From CAWDVH01 sp963805705 (GTDB lineage: Bacteria; Actinomycetota; Actinomycetes; Streptosporangiales; Streptosporangiaceae): a stretch of 64,000 bases of DNA. Below are positions 9,017-17,724 of this stretch, in pieces. The notes beneath the pieces are model-generated. The model did no database searches. It worked only from the letters and a program-made list of their open reading frames with translations, and was not told the DNA's origin. The translations under genes were made by a program, and so were the position numbers. The stretch spans positions 1,178,001 to 1,242,000 of the forward strand of contig CAWDVH010000001.1 in the NCBI GenBank assembly GCA_963805705.1. Reading direction: 5' to 3'. Position 1 is the first letter of the stretch. The number at the start of each line of letters is the position of its first letter.

Positions 9017-9029
9017 GATCCGCGGATCT
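9016..9029. promoter_or_regulatory. 14-bp perfect palindrome, candidate operator
   Basis: AGATCCGCGGATCT at 9016-9029 is a perfect palindrome. It overlaps the first base of the candidate -35 box TTGACA on the minus strand, a typical place for a repressor or activator site controlling the RCC1 gene. Confidence 0.4.
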
Positions 9030-9044
9030 GGCGTTGTGATGAAC

Positions 9045-9108
9045 TCGGCCGGTGAGCTGCGAGTTTGCTCGGGGATGGGCAGCGCATGGGTATTCATTGA
9101 CCTGAACG
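9045..9108. repeat. 64-bp direct repeat, copy B
   Basis: Second copy of the repeat at 3708-3771, 62 of 64 bases identical, same orientation. It sits between the stop of the DUF2252 gene (9118) and the RCC1 promoter region. Confidence 0.9.
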
Positions 9109-9117
9109 CTGATAGCT

Positions 9118-10623
9118 CTAGATGCCGCGCTCGGCGGTTATCCGGCCCGAGGCGGCGGCGGCGCCGAGGCTGGCGAAGTCCCGCTCGTTCTGCCGGGCGT
9201 AGGCGGCGGCGAAGTCGGCGATCGCCTGGTCGAATACATCCGATCCGCCCAGGTAGGCGGCAATAGCGATCCGGTCGCCGGAGCGGGCGTGGGCCCGCGC
9301 CAGCGTCCGTCCGCACAGTGCCCCGTAGGCCCGCATAGTGTCAGGGCGCATGCCCTCGATAACCAGTGAGAATTTCCAGTCCCGCAACTGACGCACATAG
9401 AAGTCCGCCCCCGGCTGAGCATCGCCCGGCTTCGTCCGATGCCAGCCGAGGAAGATGTCGCTGGCGGACTGCATCAGCTGCTGGCCAGCGACGACGCGCT
9501 GGCCCTGATTGGCGTACCCGCTGGCGCCGGCGAACGCGCTGAGCGCCGAGGCGTCCGCTTCCTTCAACTGCAGGAGGAGCAAGTCGGATGGGTCCCGGCC
9601 GACCAGCAGGATGATCCAGCAGCGCATCCCCACGCTGCCGACGCCGACCACCTTGCGGGCAATGTCGGTTACCTCGAAATGCTCAACCAGATACCCGCGA
9701 TCGGACTGGAGGGTGCGCCCGTAATTCGCGATGATCTGGTCGAGCTGAGGCTCGAAGCCGCCTCTTGTCGCAGCGGCGGGCAGGTCCGCGAGCGGCACGA
9801 CCAGCGGCGGGTTACTGACGATCTTCGGCTGGCCGTGCACCATCCGGGTCAGCTTGCTGAGCGCCTGACGGCCATCCTTGTCCTGCGCGCTGGCCAGGTC
9901 GGCGGCCTCGAGCTTGCGCTCTTGCGCGTTCAGCAGGGCCTGATACTGCGCCCCCAGCTCATCCAGCTCGACGTGGGCGTACCAGACATCCAGGTGACCG
10001 ACGCCCGCATAGGAGCGCATCGCCTGGCGGTACTGCGCGACAGCGGCCAGGACCGCCGCGCGCCGCTGGCCGCGGGAGAAGCCGCTCCCCTGGCCGGCCA
10101 CCTCGATGCTGGCGGCCAGTCGCTTGATGTCCCATTCCCACGGCGCGGGCAGCGTCTCATCGAAGTCATTGACATCGAAGACCAGGCGCCGTTCCGGCGA
10201 CGCGAAGATCCCGAAGTTCGCCAGGTGCGCATCACCGCAGGCCTGCACGATCAGCCCCGTGGCCGGGGTGCCGGCCAGGTCACTGGCCATCGGCAGCGCG
10301 GCCCCGCGGAAGTAGGCGAAGGCCGAGGCCAGCATCCGGCCGTAGCGGATCGGAAGCAGATCAGCGACCCGCGATGCAGCCTGCTGCTCCAGCAGGCTCA
10401 CGGTGTCGGGGCGGTCGCGGGCCGGCTCGAACTGGGCGTGCGACTGCCTCGGCACGGCGTCCCTGGCTGCCTTGCCGCGAGCAGCGCGCTCGGCCGCTGA
10501 GAGTCCGGCCGTCTGCTGGTCCAGCACGGCCTGCCGCGGACGGCCCGGGCTGGCCTGCCGCGGTCGGCGGCTCGGGCTGGCCTGCCGCGCGCGGCGTGCC
10601 CCGGTTCCTGGTGTCGGGCTCAT
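9118..10623 (-). CDS. DUF2252 family protein
   Basis: Cytoplasmic protein of 501 residues of the DUF2252 family, which resembles the aminoglycoside-phosphotransferase/protein-kinase fold. Residues 130-138 read GDAHLANFG, like the catalytic HGDxHxxN loop, and FDVNDFDE near 148-155 resembles the metal-binding DFD segment. The reaction is not established. The start is the ATG complementary to 10621-10623, preceded by AAGGAG at good spacing. The first 35 residues form an Arg/Ser/Pro-rich tract with repeated RQASP and RPRQA units, probably disordered and DNA- or RNA-binding. The aquaporin gene lies upstream on the same strand, 91 bases away. Confidence 0.88.
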   Translation of the reverse strand: MSPTPGTGARRARQASPSRRPRQASPGRPRQAVLDQQTAGLSAAERAARGKAARDAVPRQSHAQFEPARDRPDTVSLLEQQAASRVADLLPIRYGRMLASAFAYFRGAALPMASDLAGTPATGLIVQACGDAHLANFGIFASPERRLVFDVNDFDETLPAPWEWDIKRLAASIEVAGQGSGFSRGQRRAAVLAAVAQYRQAMRSYAGVGHLDVWYAHVELDELGAQYQALLNAQERKLEAADLASAQDKDGRQALSKLTRMVHGQPKIVSNPPLVVPLADLPAAATRGGFEPQLDQIIANYGRTLQSDRGYLVEHFEVTDIARKVVGVGSVGMRCWIILLVGRDPSDLLLLQLKEADASALSAFAGASGYANQGQRVVAGQQLMQSASDIFLGWHRTKPGDAQPGADFYVRQLRDWKFSLVIEGMRPDTMRAYGALCGRTLARAHARSGDRIAIAAYLGGSDVFDQAIADFAAAYARQNERDFASLGAAAASGRITAERGI

Positions 10624-10714
10624 CGACGGCTCCTTTCCTGGGGCATGGGCAGTGTTTCCTGGGATGCGGGCCGACGCAGCGGGACAGGCCGCGCGCGACA
10701 TGGCGGCACGGCGG

Positions 10715-11773
10715 TCAGTCCTGCTCGGCGCAGTCCGCCGCTGACTGCCCATCCGGACCGCCGGCGACGGAGCCGGAGGCGGACGGGCCGACGGAGCCGG
10801 ACGGGCCGACGGAGCCGGACCTGGCGGCGCGGGAGGATCCCCGCGCATGGCGGCGGGCCTCCGGGAGGAGTTCCGGCGGCCCGATACGGCCTAGCCGCCA
10901 GGTGACGCCCAGGGTGCCCTGAGCCGCCTGCGTACCGTGCGCGCCCCCGCCGGCTCCGCGCAGGACGAAGGCAATGCCGACCGCGATGATGCCGCCTATC
11001 ACCGGCCCGAGCAGATAAGCCCACCAGGATGCCCAGTCACCCAGGACCAGCGCGGGCCCGAGGGAGCGGGCCGGATTCATCGAGGCGCCGCTGACCGGCG
11101 CTCCCCACAAGCCCGCGAGCGCGATATAGCCGCCGACGCCCAGCGCGGCGAGCGGACCGAGCTGCTGGGCTCCCGACGCGGTACCCAGGATCACGCTGAC
11201 CAGCCCGACGGTCAGCAGAGCCTCCCACAGCATCGCGGTGACCGTGGAAATGCCGGGACCCGGAAGCGTCAGGCCCGCCGAGCCGTGCTTGCCGACCAGC
11301 GCCCAGAGCGTCAGCGTGGCGAGGATGGCCCCGGCCAGCTGAGCGACGATATAGAGCGGGACGCGCTTCCAGGGGAAATTACCGCGCAAGGCGAAAGAAA
11401 TGCTGACCGCCGGGTTGAGGTGCGCTCCGGACACCGCTCCCATGAACAAGATGACGGCCATCACCATCAGGCCAGGTGCTACCACCTGCGCCGAAGGCGG
11501 GATAGCGTGCCCGCCGAACCTGGCGTTCACCATTCCCGCGCCTGCCGCGACGAGGACGAGGAAGAACGTGCCGAGCAGCTCCGAGAACAGCCGCCGCCAC
11601 TCGTAGGCGTCATCCCAGAAGTCAAACTGGCGCAGGACCGAGTTCGGCAGCCCCATGGACCGCACTGCGACGTCAACGTGCCGGGACAACTCCGCGCCCG
11701 CCTGTGACTGGGCCTCCGCCTGCTGCTGGGCCCGTGCCGCTGACGACTGCGATCCCGCGGCCTGGCTGGTCAA
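10715..11773 (-). CDS. MIP-family channel (aquaporin/glycerol facilitator)
   Basis: Six-helix membrane channel for water or small neutral solutes, 352 residues. The two half-helix signatures are present: SGAHLNPAVS with NPA at 120-122 and SGASMNPARS with NPA at 233-235. Small residues around the second NPA do not settle water versus glycerol. It has a 60-residue Gln/Ala-rich N-terminal extension and a 70-residue C-terminal tail with tandem GSVGPS units; both are longer than usual and probably cytoplasmic. The start read here is a TTG (complement of 11771-11773) with GGGAAGG upstream. An internal ATG before GLPNSV, about residue 40, is an alternative. Confidence 0.9.
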   Translation of the reverse strand: MTSQAAGSQSSAARAQQQAEAQSQAGAELSRHVDVAVRSMGLPNSVLRQFDFWDDAYEWRRLFSELLGTFFLVLVAAGAGMVNARFGGHAIPPSAQVVAPGLMVMAVILFMGAVSGAHLNPAVSISFALRGNFPWKRVPLYIVAQLAGAILATLTLWALVGKHGSAGLTLPGPGISTVTAMLWEALLTVGLVSVILGTASGAQQLGPLAALGVGGYIALAGLWGAPVSGASMNPARSLGPALVLGDWASWWAYLLGPVIGGIIAVGIAFVLRGAGGGAHGTQAAQGTLGVTWRLGRIGPPELLPEARRHARGSSRAARSGSVGPSGSVGPSASGSVAGGPDGQSAADCAEQD

Positions 11774-11870
11774 CTGCCACCTTCCCCTCGTTCGCTGGCA
11801 GAGAGCCTACGTCCGCGCCGCCGCGCCGAGAAGGGCATGATGAGCCAGGAACCAATGCATACGCCGCTGC

Positions 11871-13253
11871 CTATGCCATGCGGTCGAGGATCTCGCGGAC
11901 CAGTCCCATCGTCGTATGCGGATGCAGGAACGCGAATCTGCCTACCGTCTCGCCCTCCCAGGCCGACGGCGGGATGAACGCCACCTGATCGGCCAGCAGC
12001 TGGTCCGCCCACTGCGCGTACTGGCCAGAGTCCCAGCCGAGACGGCGGAAGAGCACGACCGACAGGTCAGGCTCCCGGATCAGCTCCAGGTAATCACGGG
12101 TCCTGATCTCCGCGGCGGTGTCCCTGGCCAGGGTGATCGCCGTCTCGATAGCGCGTGAGTACGCACGGACCCCGTGCACGGACAGCGAGAACCACAACGG
12201 CAGGCCCCTGGCCCGCCTGGTCAGGTGGTAGGCATAGTCGGTCGGGTTCCATTCGCCCGGCGTGTCGTGAATAACGTCGAGGTAGGACGCGTCCTGCTTG
12301 TGCACTGACCGTGCTAGCGCGGGATCCCGGTAGATCAGGGCGGCGCAGTCAAACGGCGCGAACAGCCATTTATGCGGGTCGACGATGAACGAGTCCGCGT
12401 GCTCGATGCCGTTGTAGGAGGCCCGCACGCTGGGCGCGAACAGCCCCGCGCCGCCGTAAGCGCCGTCGACGTGGAACCAGAGGCCGTGCTCGCGCGCCAC
12501 CTGCGCGATGCCGGCCAGATCGTCGATGATCCCCGCGTTGGTGGTGCCGGAGGTCGCGACCACGGCGGCGATCGACGACGGATCCGCGTCGGCCTCGATC
12601 ACCGCCCGGACCTGCGCCCCGGTCAGCCGGTGGTCGGCTGTCTCGACCGTCAGGGCTTCCATGTCCAGGATCCGCAGGGTGTTGATGATCGATGAGTGAG
12701 CATCGGCGCCGACCACCACGCGCCGTGGTCGCGCGCCCGCGGCACCGCGGTCGGCGCCGCGGCCGGCGGTCGCCTTGCGCCTGGCCACCTCGCGAGCGAC
12801 GGCCAGGGCCGACAGGTTGCCGGCCGAACCGCCGGAGACGAAGCAGCCGCCGGCCTGGACCGGCAGGCCCGCCCGGTCGGCGATCAGGCGAAGCACCTGA
12901 TTCTCGGCGTGGATCGCGCCCGCTGCCTCCAGCCAGGAGATGCCCTGGATCGACGCACACGAGACGAGCATGTCGAACAGCAGCGCGGCCTTGGTCGGCG
13001 CCGACGGGATGAAGCCGAGGAAGCGGGGGCTGTCCGCGGAGATGACCGCCGGGGCGAGCACGGCGGCGTAAATGCCCAGGATCTGGTCCGGGTTATGACC
13101 CTCGTCACCCAGCAGGCCCGCCAGCGCGGCGTCCAGTTCCGCCGGATCACGCGAGCCCTTGTCCAGGGGCACCGGGTCAAGCCGCAGCCGGTTCTCCGCA
13201 TAGGCCAGCACTGACCTGATCATCTGCTCGGTCGTCGCATCCACATTGTGCAT
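11871..13253 (-). CDS. Group II PLP-dependent amino-acid decarboxylase
   Basis: Pyridoxal-phosphate enzyme of the aromatic-L-amino-acid/glutamate decarboxylase group, 460 residues. The PLP Schiff-base Lys is K295 in DPHKWLF, the ring-contacting Asp is in HVDGAYGG (about 263), and the phosphate-binding SGGSAGN is at about 140-146. It removes CO2 from an amino acid, most likely aromatic (Trp, Tyr, Phe or DOPA), but the substrate cannot be fixed from sequence. Start at the ATG complementary to 13251-13253. It diverges from the helicase gene, whose probable GTG start is 64 bases away. Confidence 0.9.
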   Translation of the reverse strand: MHNVDATTEQMIRSVLAYAENRLRLDPVPLDKGSRDPAELDAALAGLLGDEGHNPDQILGIYAAVLAPAVISADSPRFLGFIPSAPTKAALLFDMLVSCASIQGISWLEAAGAIHAENQVLRLIADRAGLPVQAGGCFVSGGSAGNLSALAVAREVARRKATAGRGADRGAAGARPRRVVVGADAHSSIINTLRILDMEALTVETADHRLTGAQVRAVIEADADPSSIAAVVATSGTTNAGIIDDLAGIAQVAREHGLWFHVDGAYGGAGLFAPSVRASYNGIEHADSFIVDPHKWLFAPFDCAALIYRDPALARSVHKQDASYLDVIHDTPGEWNPTDYAYHLTRRARGLPLWFSLSVHGVRAYSRAIETAITLARDTAAEIRTRDYLELIREPDLSVVLFRRLGWDSGQYAQWADQLLADQVAFIPPSAWEGETVGRFAFLHPHTTMGLVREILDRMA

Positions 13254-13317
13254 GGCCGAAACCTACGGCAGGGACCCCGATATCTTGATCGGCAACTGCG
13301 AAAATAGGCTGTCCGGC

Positions 13318-16222
13318 GTGACGGCCGCCGGTAATACCCAGATCCGCAGCCTGACCTTCGACCAGCCCTGGCGCCACTACCAGACGCTCGCGCTGCAGGC
13401 CTTTGAGCAGGACGAGCAGCGCGGGCACCGCACCACCTACATCGTCGCGCCGCCGGGCTCGGGCAAGACCCTGATCGGCATCGACATCGTGCGCCGGCTC
13501 GGCCGCCGGGCCCTCGTGCTCGTACCGAACTCCGCAGTTCAGGCGCAGTGGCTACGCGCGGCGGCCGAGTTCGGCGCGCCGCCGGGCCTGGCGGCCGCCG
13601 ACCCCGCCGCCCCCATCGCGTGCCTGACCTACCAGGCCCTGTGCCAGCTGGACGATCCGGCGGCCGCGCTTGGTGATCTCGCGGAGCGCCGCTGGGCGGC
13701 CCAGCGAGCGCGCGCCACCGGGACCGACCTCCAGGAGGTCGAGCAGGAAGCGCTGGCCTGGACCGGTGAGGCGGCCGCCCGGCGGGGGCGCGAAATCGCC
13801 CGGATCACCGCATCCCTCAAGCGGGAAATCGCCAGGGCCGGGCACGGCGACCTCAAGCTCGGCGAGCTGCTCACCAGGGGAGCGCGGCAGCGGCTGGAAG
13901 CACTGCGGGCCGGCCACGTGCAGACGGTGGTGCTGGATGAGTGCCACCACCTGGCGTCGATGTGGGGCTACGTTATCCGGACCGCGCTGGAGGAACTCGG
14001 CGACACTCATGTGATCGGGCTGACCGCGACTCCGCCGGAAGCGCTGACGGCGCAGGAAAACGACCTCTACTTCGCCCTGCTCGGTGAGGTCGACTTCACC
14101 GTTCCGACGCCGGCCCTGGTGCGCGAGCGGTCGCTTGCGCCCTACCAGGAGCTGGCGTGGCTGACCCGCCCGCTGGACAGCGAGACCGCGTGGCTCGCCG
14201 AGCACGACGTCCGGTTCCAGGAGCTGATCACCGACCTGCACGCCGAAGGCGGCGAGGTGATGAGCCTGCCCGCCTGGGTGATCGGAAGGATCCGCGATCG
14301 CGCCCGGAACGAGACCGATGACGCCGCCGTGCCGTGGAACACCTTCCAGCGCCGTCATCCGGCCCTGGCCAGGGCCGGAGCGCGGTTCCTGGCCTCCGGC
14401 GGCCTTGAGCTGCCGCCGGGAGTACCGCGCGGGGAGGGCTACCGGGAGCCACCGACCCTGGACGACTGGCTGGTGCTGCTGGAGGACTACGCGCTGCACT
14501 GCCTGGCCGCTGATCCGTCCGGCGCCGCGGCCGGGCGCTACCAGGGCGTGGCGGTAGCGCTGCGCTCGCTGGGCTTCACGCTGACCCGGCAGGGCATCCG
14601 CCGCGGCGCATCCGACGTTGACCGGCTGCTGACGACCTCGGCCGCCAAGTCGATCGCCCTGGCGGACGTGGTCGGCTGCGAGTACGACGCCCGCGGCGAC
14701 CGGCTGCGGGCCCTGGTCCTGACCGACGCCGAGCTGGTCAGCGCCCCCGAGCGGGTCGCTGAGCGGGGTGATCCGCCCGGAGGCCGGGTCGGCCCCGGAA
14801 GCAGTGCAGGCGCTGGCCGCCGACCTCCGTACCGCGCCGCTGCGCCCGCTGCTGGTCTCGGGCCGCGGCCTGCGCTGCACGGCGGCCGACTCCGACGCCC
14901 TGCTCGCCGCGCTGCAGGCGCAGGCTGGCCCGCGGGCCAGCGGCTGGCGGGCCGAGCCAGACGAGGCGGGCCTGGTCCGCCTGACGGCGACGGGCCCGGC
15001 CTGGCAGTCGCGGCTGTGGGTGGAGCTGGCCACCGGCATATTCACCCAGGGTTCGACTCAGCTGCTGGTCGGGACCCGCGCGCTGCTCGGCGAAGGATGG
15101 GACGCGCCGTGCGTGAACTGCCTGGTCGACCTGAGCGCGGCTACTACCGCGGTCTCGGTCATGCAGAGCCGCGGGCGCACACTGCGCCTGGATGCCAGCG
15201 ACCCGGAGAAGATCGCCTCGAACTGGGACATCGTCTGCCTCGCGCCGGAACTGGCCCGCGGCACGGCCGACTACGAGCGGTTCGTCCGCAAGCACCTGCA
15301 CCTGTTCGCGCCCTCCGAGGACGGCGCGATCGAGGCCGGCCCGTCGCATGTGCACCCGGCGCTCGGCCCCTTCGCCGCGCCCCCGGACAGTTCCTTCGAC
15401 GAGATCAACCGCGCCATGATCCAGCGCGCGGCCGACCACGAGCTGGCCCGCGAGCGCTGGGGTATCGGCCAGCCCTACACCGGTGCCGAACTCCAGACGC
15501 TCGTCATCCGACCCCGCAGGCCCGGCGGGCCGCTGCCGGTCATGGCCGACACGCCGCCGCGCTACCAGGTCAGCCAGCGCGGTCCCGCCCGGCTCGCCGC
15601 GCTGGCCGCGATCGTGGCCGTACTGGCGACGGCCCTCACCCGCAGCCCGGCCGCGCTGGCGATACTGGCGGCGGTCCCGGCCGCGCTCGGCTGGGCCGCC
15701 ATGCGGCTGGCGCGAACCCAGCGGGTGCTCGCCGACGTCCTTCCGCTCGATCTGGCCGCCCATGCGGTCTGCGACGCCTACCGGAGCCTGGGCGAGCTCA
15801 GCGACGCCGCCGCCGGCTCGCTCGCGGTCGAGCCGCGGGCCTCCGGCTACCTGCGGTGCTTCCTGCGCGCCGCCACGGCGCCGGAGAGTGACCGGTTTGC
15901 CCGCGCCCTCGATGACCTGCTCTCGCCGGTCGAGTTCCCGCGCTACCTGGTCTCGCGCCTGGTGCCTGCCGCCCGGCCGGGCGCCCCGGTCGCGCGCTGG
16001 CTGTCGCGGCGGCCGCCCTTCGAGCGGCGGTGGGTGGCCGTCCCGGAGGATCTGGGTCGCGGCAAGCACCGCGCCGAGGCGTTCGCGACGGCCTGGCGGC
16101 ACTGGGTCGGCCCGGCCGAGCTGCAGTTCACTCAGCGCAGCGAGGCAGGCCGGGACGCAGTCGCCGGCGCGGGCGCGCAGGCCGCCGACTACGAGACGAG
16201 CACCCGCCGCATCTGGGTCTAG
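13318..16222 (+). CDS. SF2 DEAD/DEAH-type helicase with C-terminal membrane hairpin, one frameshift
   Basis: ATP-dependent nucleic-acid translocase. From the GTG at 13318 the N-terminal RecA domain has APPGSGKT (Walker A, residues 44-51), DECHH (motif II, about 206) and TATPP (motif III). The second RecA domain has LLVGTRALLGEGWD and the motif VI segment QSRGRTLRLD. The frame shifts once: in the GGGG run at 14765-14768 one extra G moves the sequence from the first frame (ending ...APERVAERG) to the frame continuing VIRPEAGSAPEAV. Removing one G gives an uninterrupted protein of about 967 residues. A pair of hydrophobic stretches around 15590-15710, with a short TRSP turn, looks like a membrane hairpin, unusual for a helicase. 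Hen1 and Pnkp follow on the same strand 95 bases on, suggesting an RNA-repair link. An ATG at 13246 is possible but overlaps the divergent gene. Confidence 0.8.
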
Positions 16223-16317
16223 CGGACACCGGGCCCGGAAACGCGATGGATGACGGGCCGGGCTCGCTGGTAGCCTGTGGCGGCCGGAAGGGCTGTTGGC
16301 GAGATGGAGGGCGCTCG

Positions 16318-17724
16318 GTGCTCCTGACGATCTCCACGACGCACCGGCCCGCGACCGACCTCGGATACCTGCTGCATAAGAACCCGGGCCGGCTGCACGT
16401 GGCCGAGCTGAGCTTCGGCACCGCCCATGTGTATTACCCCGAGGCGGGCGACGAGCGGTGCCGGGCGGCCGTCCAGGTGAACATCGACCCGGTCGGCCTG
16501 GTCCGGGACCGGCGCGGGCCGTCGGGCACCGGATTCGCCCTCGCCCAGTACGTGAACGACCGGCCCTACGCTGCGTCGTCCTTCCTGTCGGTCGCCATCG
16601 GGAAACTGTTCGGGACGGCCCTGACCGGCCGCTGCAAGGACCGCCCGGAGCTGGCTGACCAGGTTATCCCGCTGCAGGTCGGCCTGCCGGTGGTGCCCGC
16701 GACGGGCGGGGAGGCCGTGCTGCGCCGGCTCTTCGAGCCGCTCGGCTACACCGTGGACGCGCGGCCGATCGCGCTGGATCCGCACTTCCCCGAGTGGGGC
16801 GACAGCCGGTACCTGTCCGTCACCATGTCGGCCGCGCTCCGGCTGCGTGACCTGCTGGAGCAGCTGTTCGTCCTGCTTCCGGTACTGGATGACGACAAGC
16901 ACTACTGGGTCGGGCCGGATGAGATCGACAAGCTGCTGCGCCGTGGCGGCGAATGGCTGGCCGTCCACCCGGAGCGCGAGCTCATCGCTCACCGCTACCT
17001 GCGCCACGACCGCCAGCTCACCTCCGAGGCCCTCGCCCGGCTGCTCGAAGACGACGCCGGGGACGGCGATCTGGACCAGGCCGCCCGCGAGCAGGACGCG
17101 CAGGAGGAGGAGGCCGAGCGCCGGGTCGGCCTGCACGAGCAGCGGCTGGCGGCGGTCACCGGGGCGATCAGGGCCAGCGGCGCGCGCACCGTGCTCGATC
17201 TCGGCTGCGGCGGCGGCAAGCTGATCGCCGAGCTGCTGACGGAGCGGGGCCTGGACCGGATCGTCGGGATGGACGTCTCGTACCGGGCTCTCGCGATCGC
17301 CGCGCGGCGGCTGCACCTGGAGCAGATGGCGCCCAGAGCGCGCAGCCGGGTCGAGCTGCTGCACGGCTCGCTGACCTACCGGGACGCCCGGCTGCGCGGA
17401 TTTGACGCCGCCGCCGTCGTCGAGGTGGTCGAGCATCTGGACGCGCCGCGGCTCGGTGCGTTCGAGCGCGCGCTGTTCGGCTACGCCCGCCCTGGCACGA
17501 TCGTGCTGACGACCCCGAACGCCGAGTACAACGTGCTGTTCGAGGGGCTGGCCGCCGGGTCGCTGCGGCACGCCGATCACCGTTTCGAATGGACCAGGCA
17601 GCAGTTCGCCGACTGGGCCGCCGGCGTCGCCTCCCGGCACGGTTACCAGGCCGAGCTGTCCGGCATCGGGGCGGGCGATCCGGGGGTTGGCTGCCCTTCG
17701 CAGCTGGCGGTGTTCCGCCGGTGA
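16318..17724 (+). CDS. hen1: 3'-terminal RNA ribose 2'-O-methyltransferase Hen1
   Basis: Bacterial Hen1, which methylates the 2'-OH at the break of a ribotoxin-cleaved RNA before Pnkp seals it, so that the repaired RNA resists a second cut. Length is 468 residues, close to the 465 of the Clostridium thermocellum enzyme. The N-terminal half is the bacteria-specific domain that contacts and activates the Pnkp ligase. The C-terminal methyltransferase has the SAM motif LDLGCGGGK (about 292-300) and the metal set E369, E372, H373 (EVVEH) and H421 (HADHRFEW), which lines up with E366, E369, H370 and H418 of the Clostridium enzyme. The GTG start has GGAGG seven bases upstream. The stop overlaps the pnkp GTG in a GTGA. 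Confidence 0.95.
   Translation: MLLTISTTHRPATDLGYLLHKNPGRLHVAELSFGTAHVYYPEAGDERCRAAVQVNIDPVGLVRDRRGPSGTGFALAQYVNDRPYAASSFLSVAIGKLFGTALTGRCKDRPELADQVIPLQVGLPVVPATGGEAVLRRLFEPLGYTVDARPIALDPHFPEWGDSRYLSVTMSAALRLRDLLEQLFVLLPVLDDDKHYWVGPDEIDKLLRRGGEWLAVHPERELIAHRYLRHDRQLTSEALARLLEDDAGDGDLDQAAREQDAQEEEAERRVGLHEQRLAAVTGAIRASGARTVLDLGCGGGKLIAELLTERGLDRIVGMDVSYRALAIAARRLHLEQMAPRARSRVELLHGSLTYRDARLRGFDAAAVVEVVEHLDAPRLGAFERALFGYARPGTIVLTTPNAEYNVLFEGLAAGSLRHADHRFEWTRQQFADWAAGVASRHGYQAELSGIGAGDPGVGCPSQLAVFRR

Noticed and set aside
3708..9108. Prophage or integrative element with an integrase
   Set aside because: No integrase, recombinase, capsid or replication gene lies between the repeats, and no tRNA is at either end.
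9439..10500. 353-codon plus-strand frame opposite DUF2252
   Set aside because: Antisense shadow, no recognisable domain.
14760..14775. Programmed frameshift signal in the helicase
   Set aside because: A simple G4 run without a classical slippery heptamer or clear downstream structure; mutation or sequencing error is simpler.
13552..15045. Long minus-strand frame opposite the helicase gene
   Set aside because: Arg/Gly/Ala-rich composition without domains; it mirrors the codon pattern of the well-supported helicase on the other strand.
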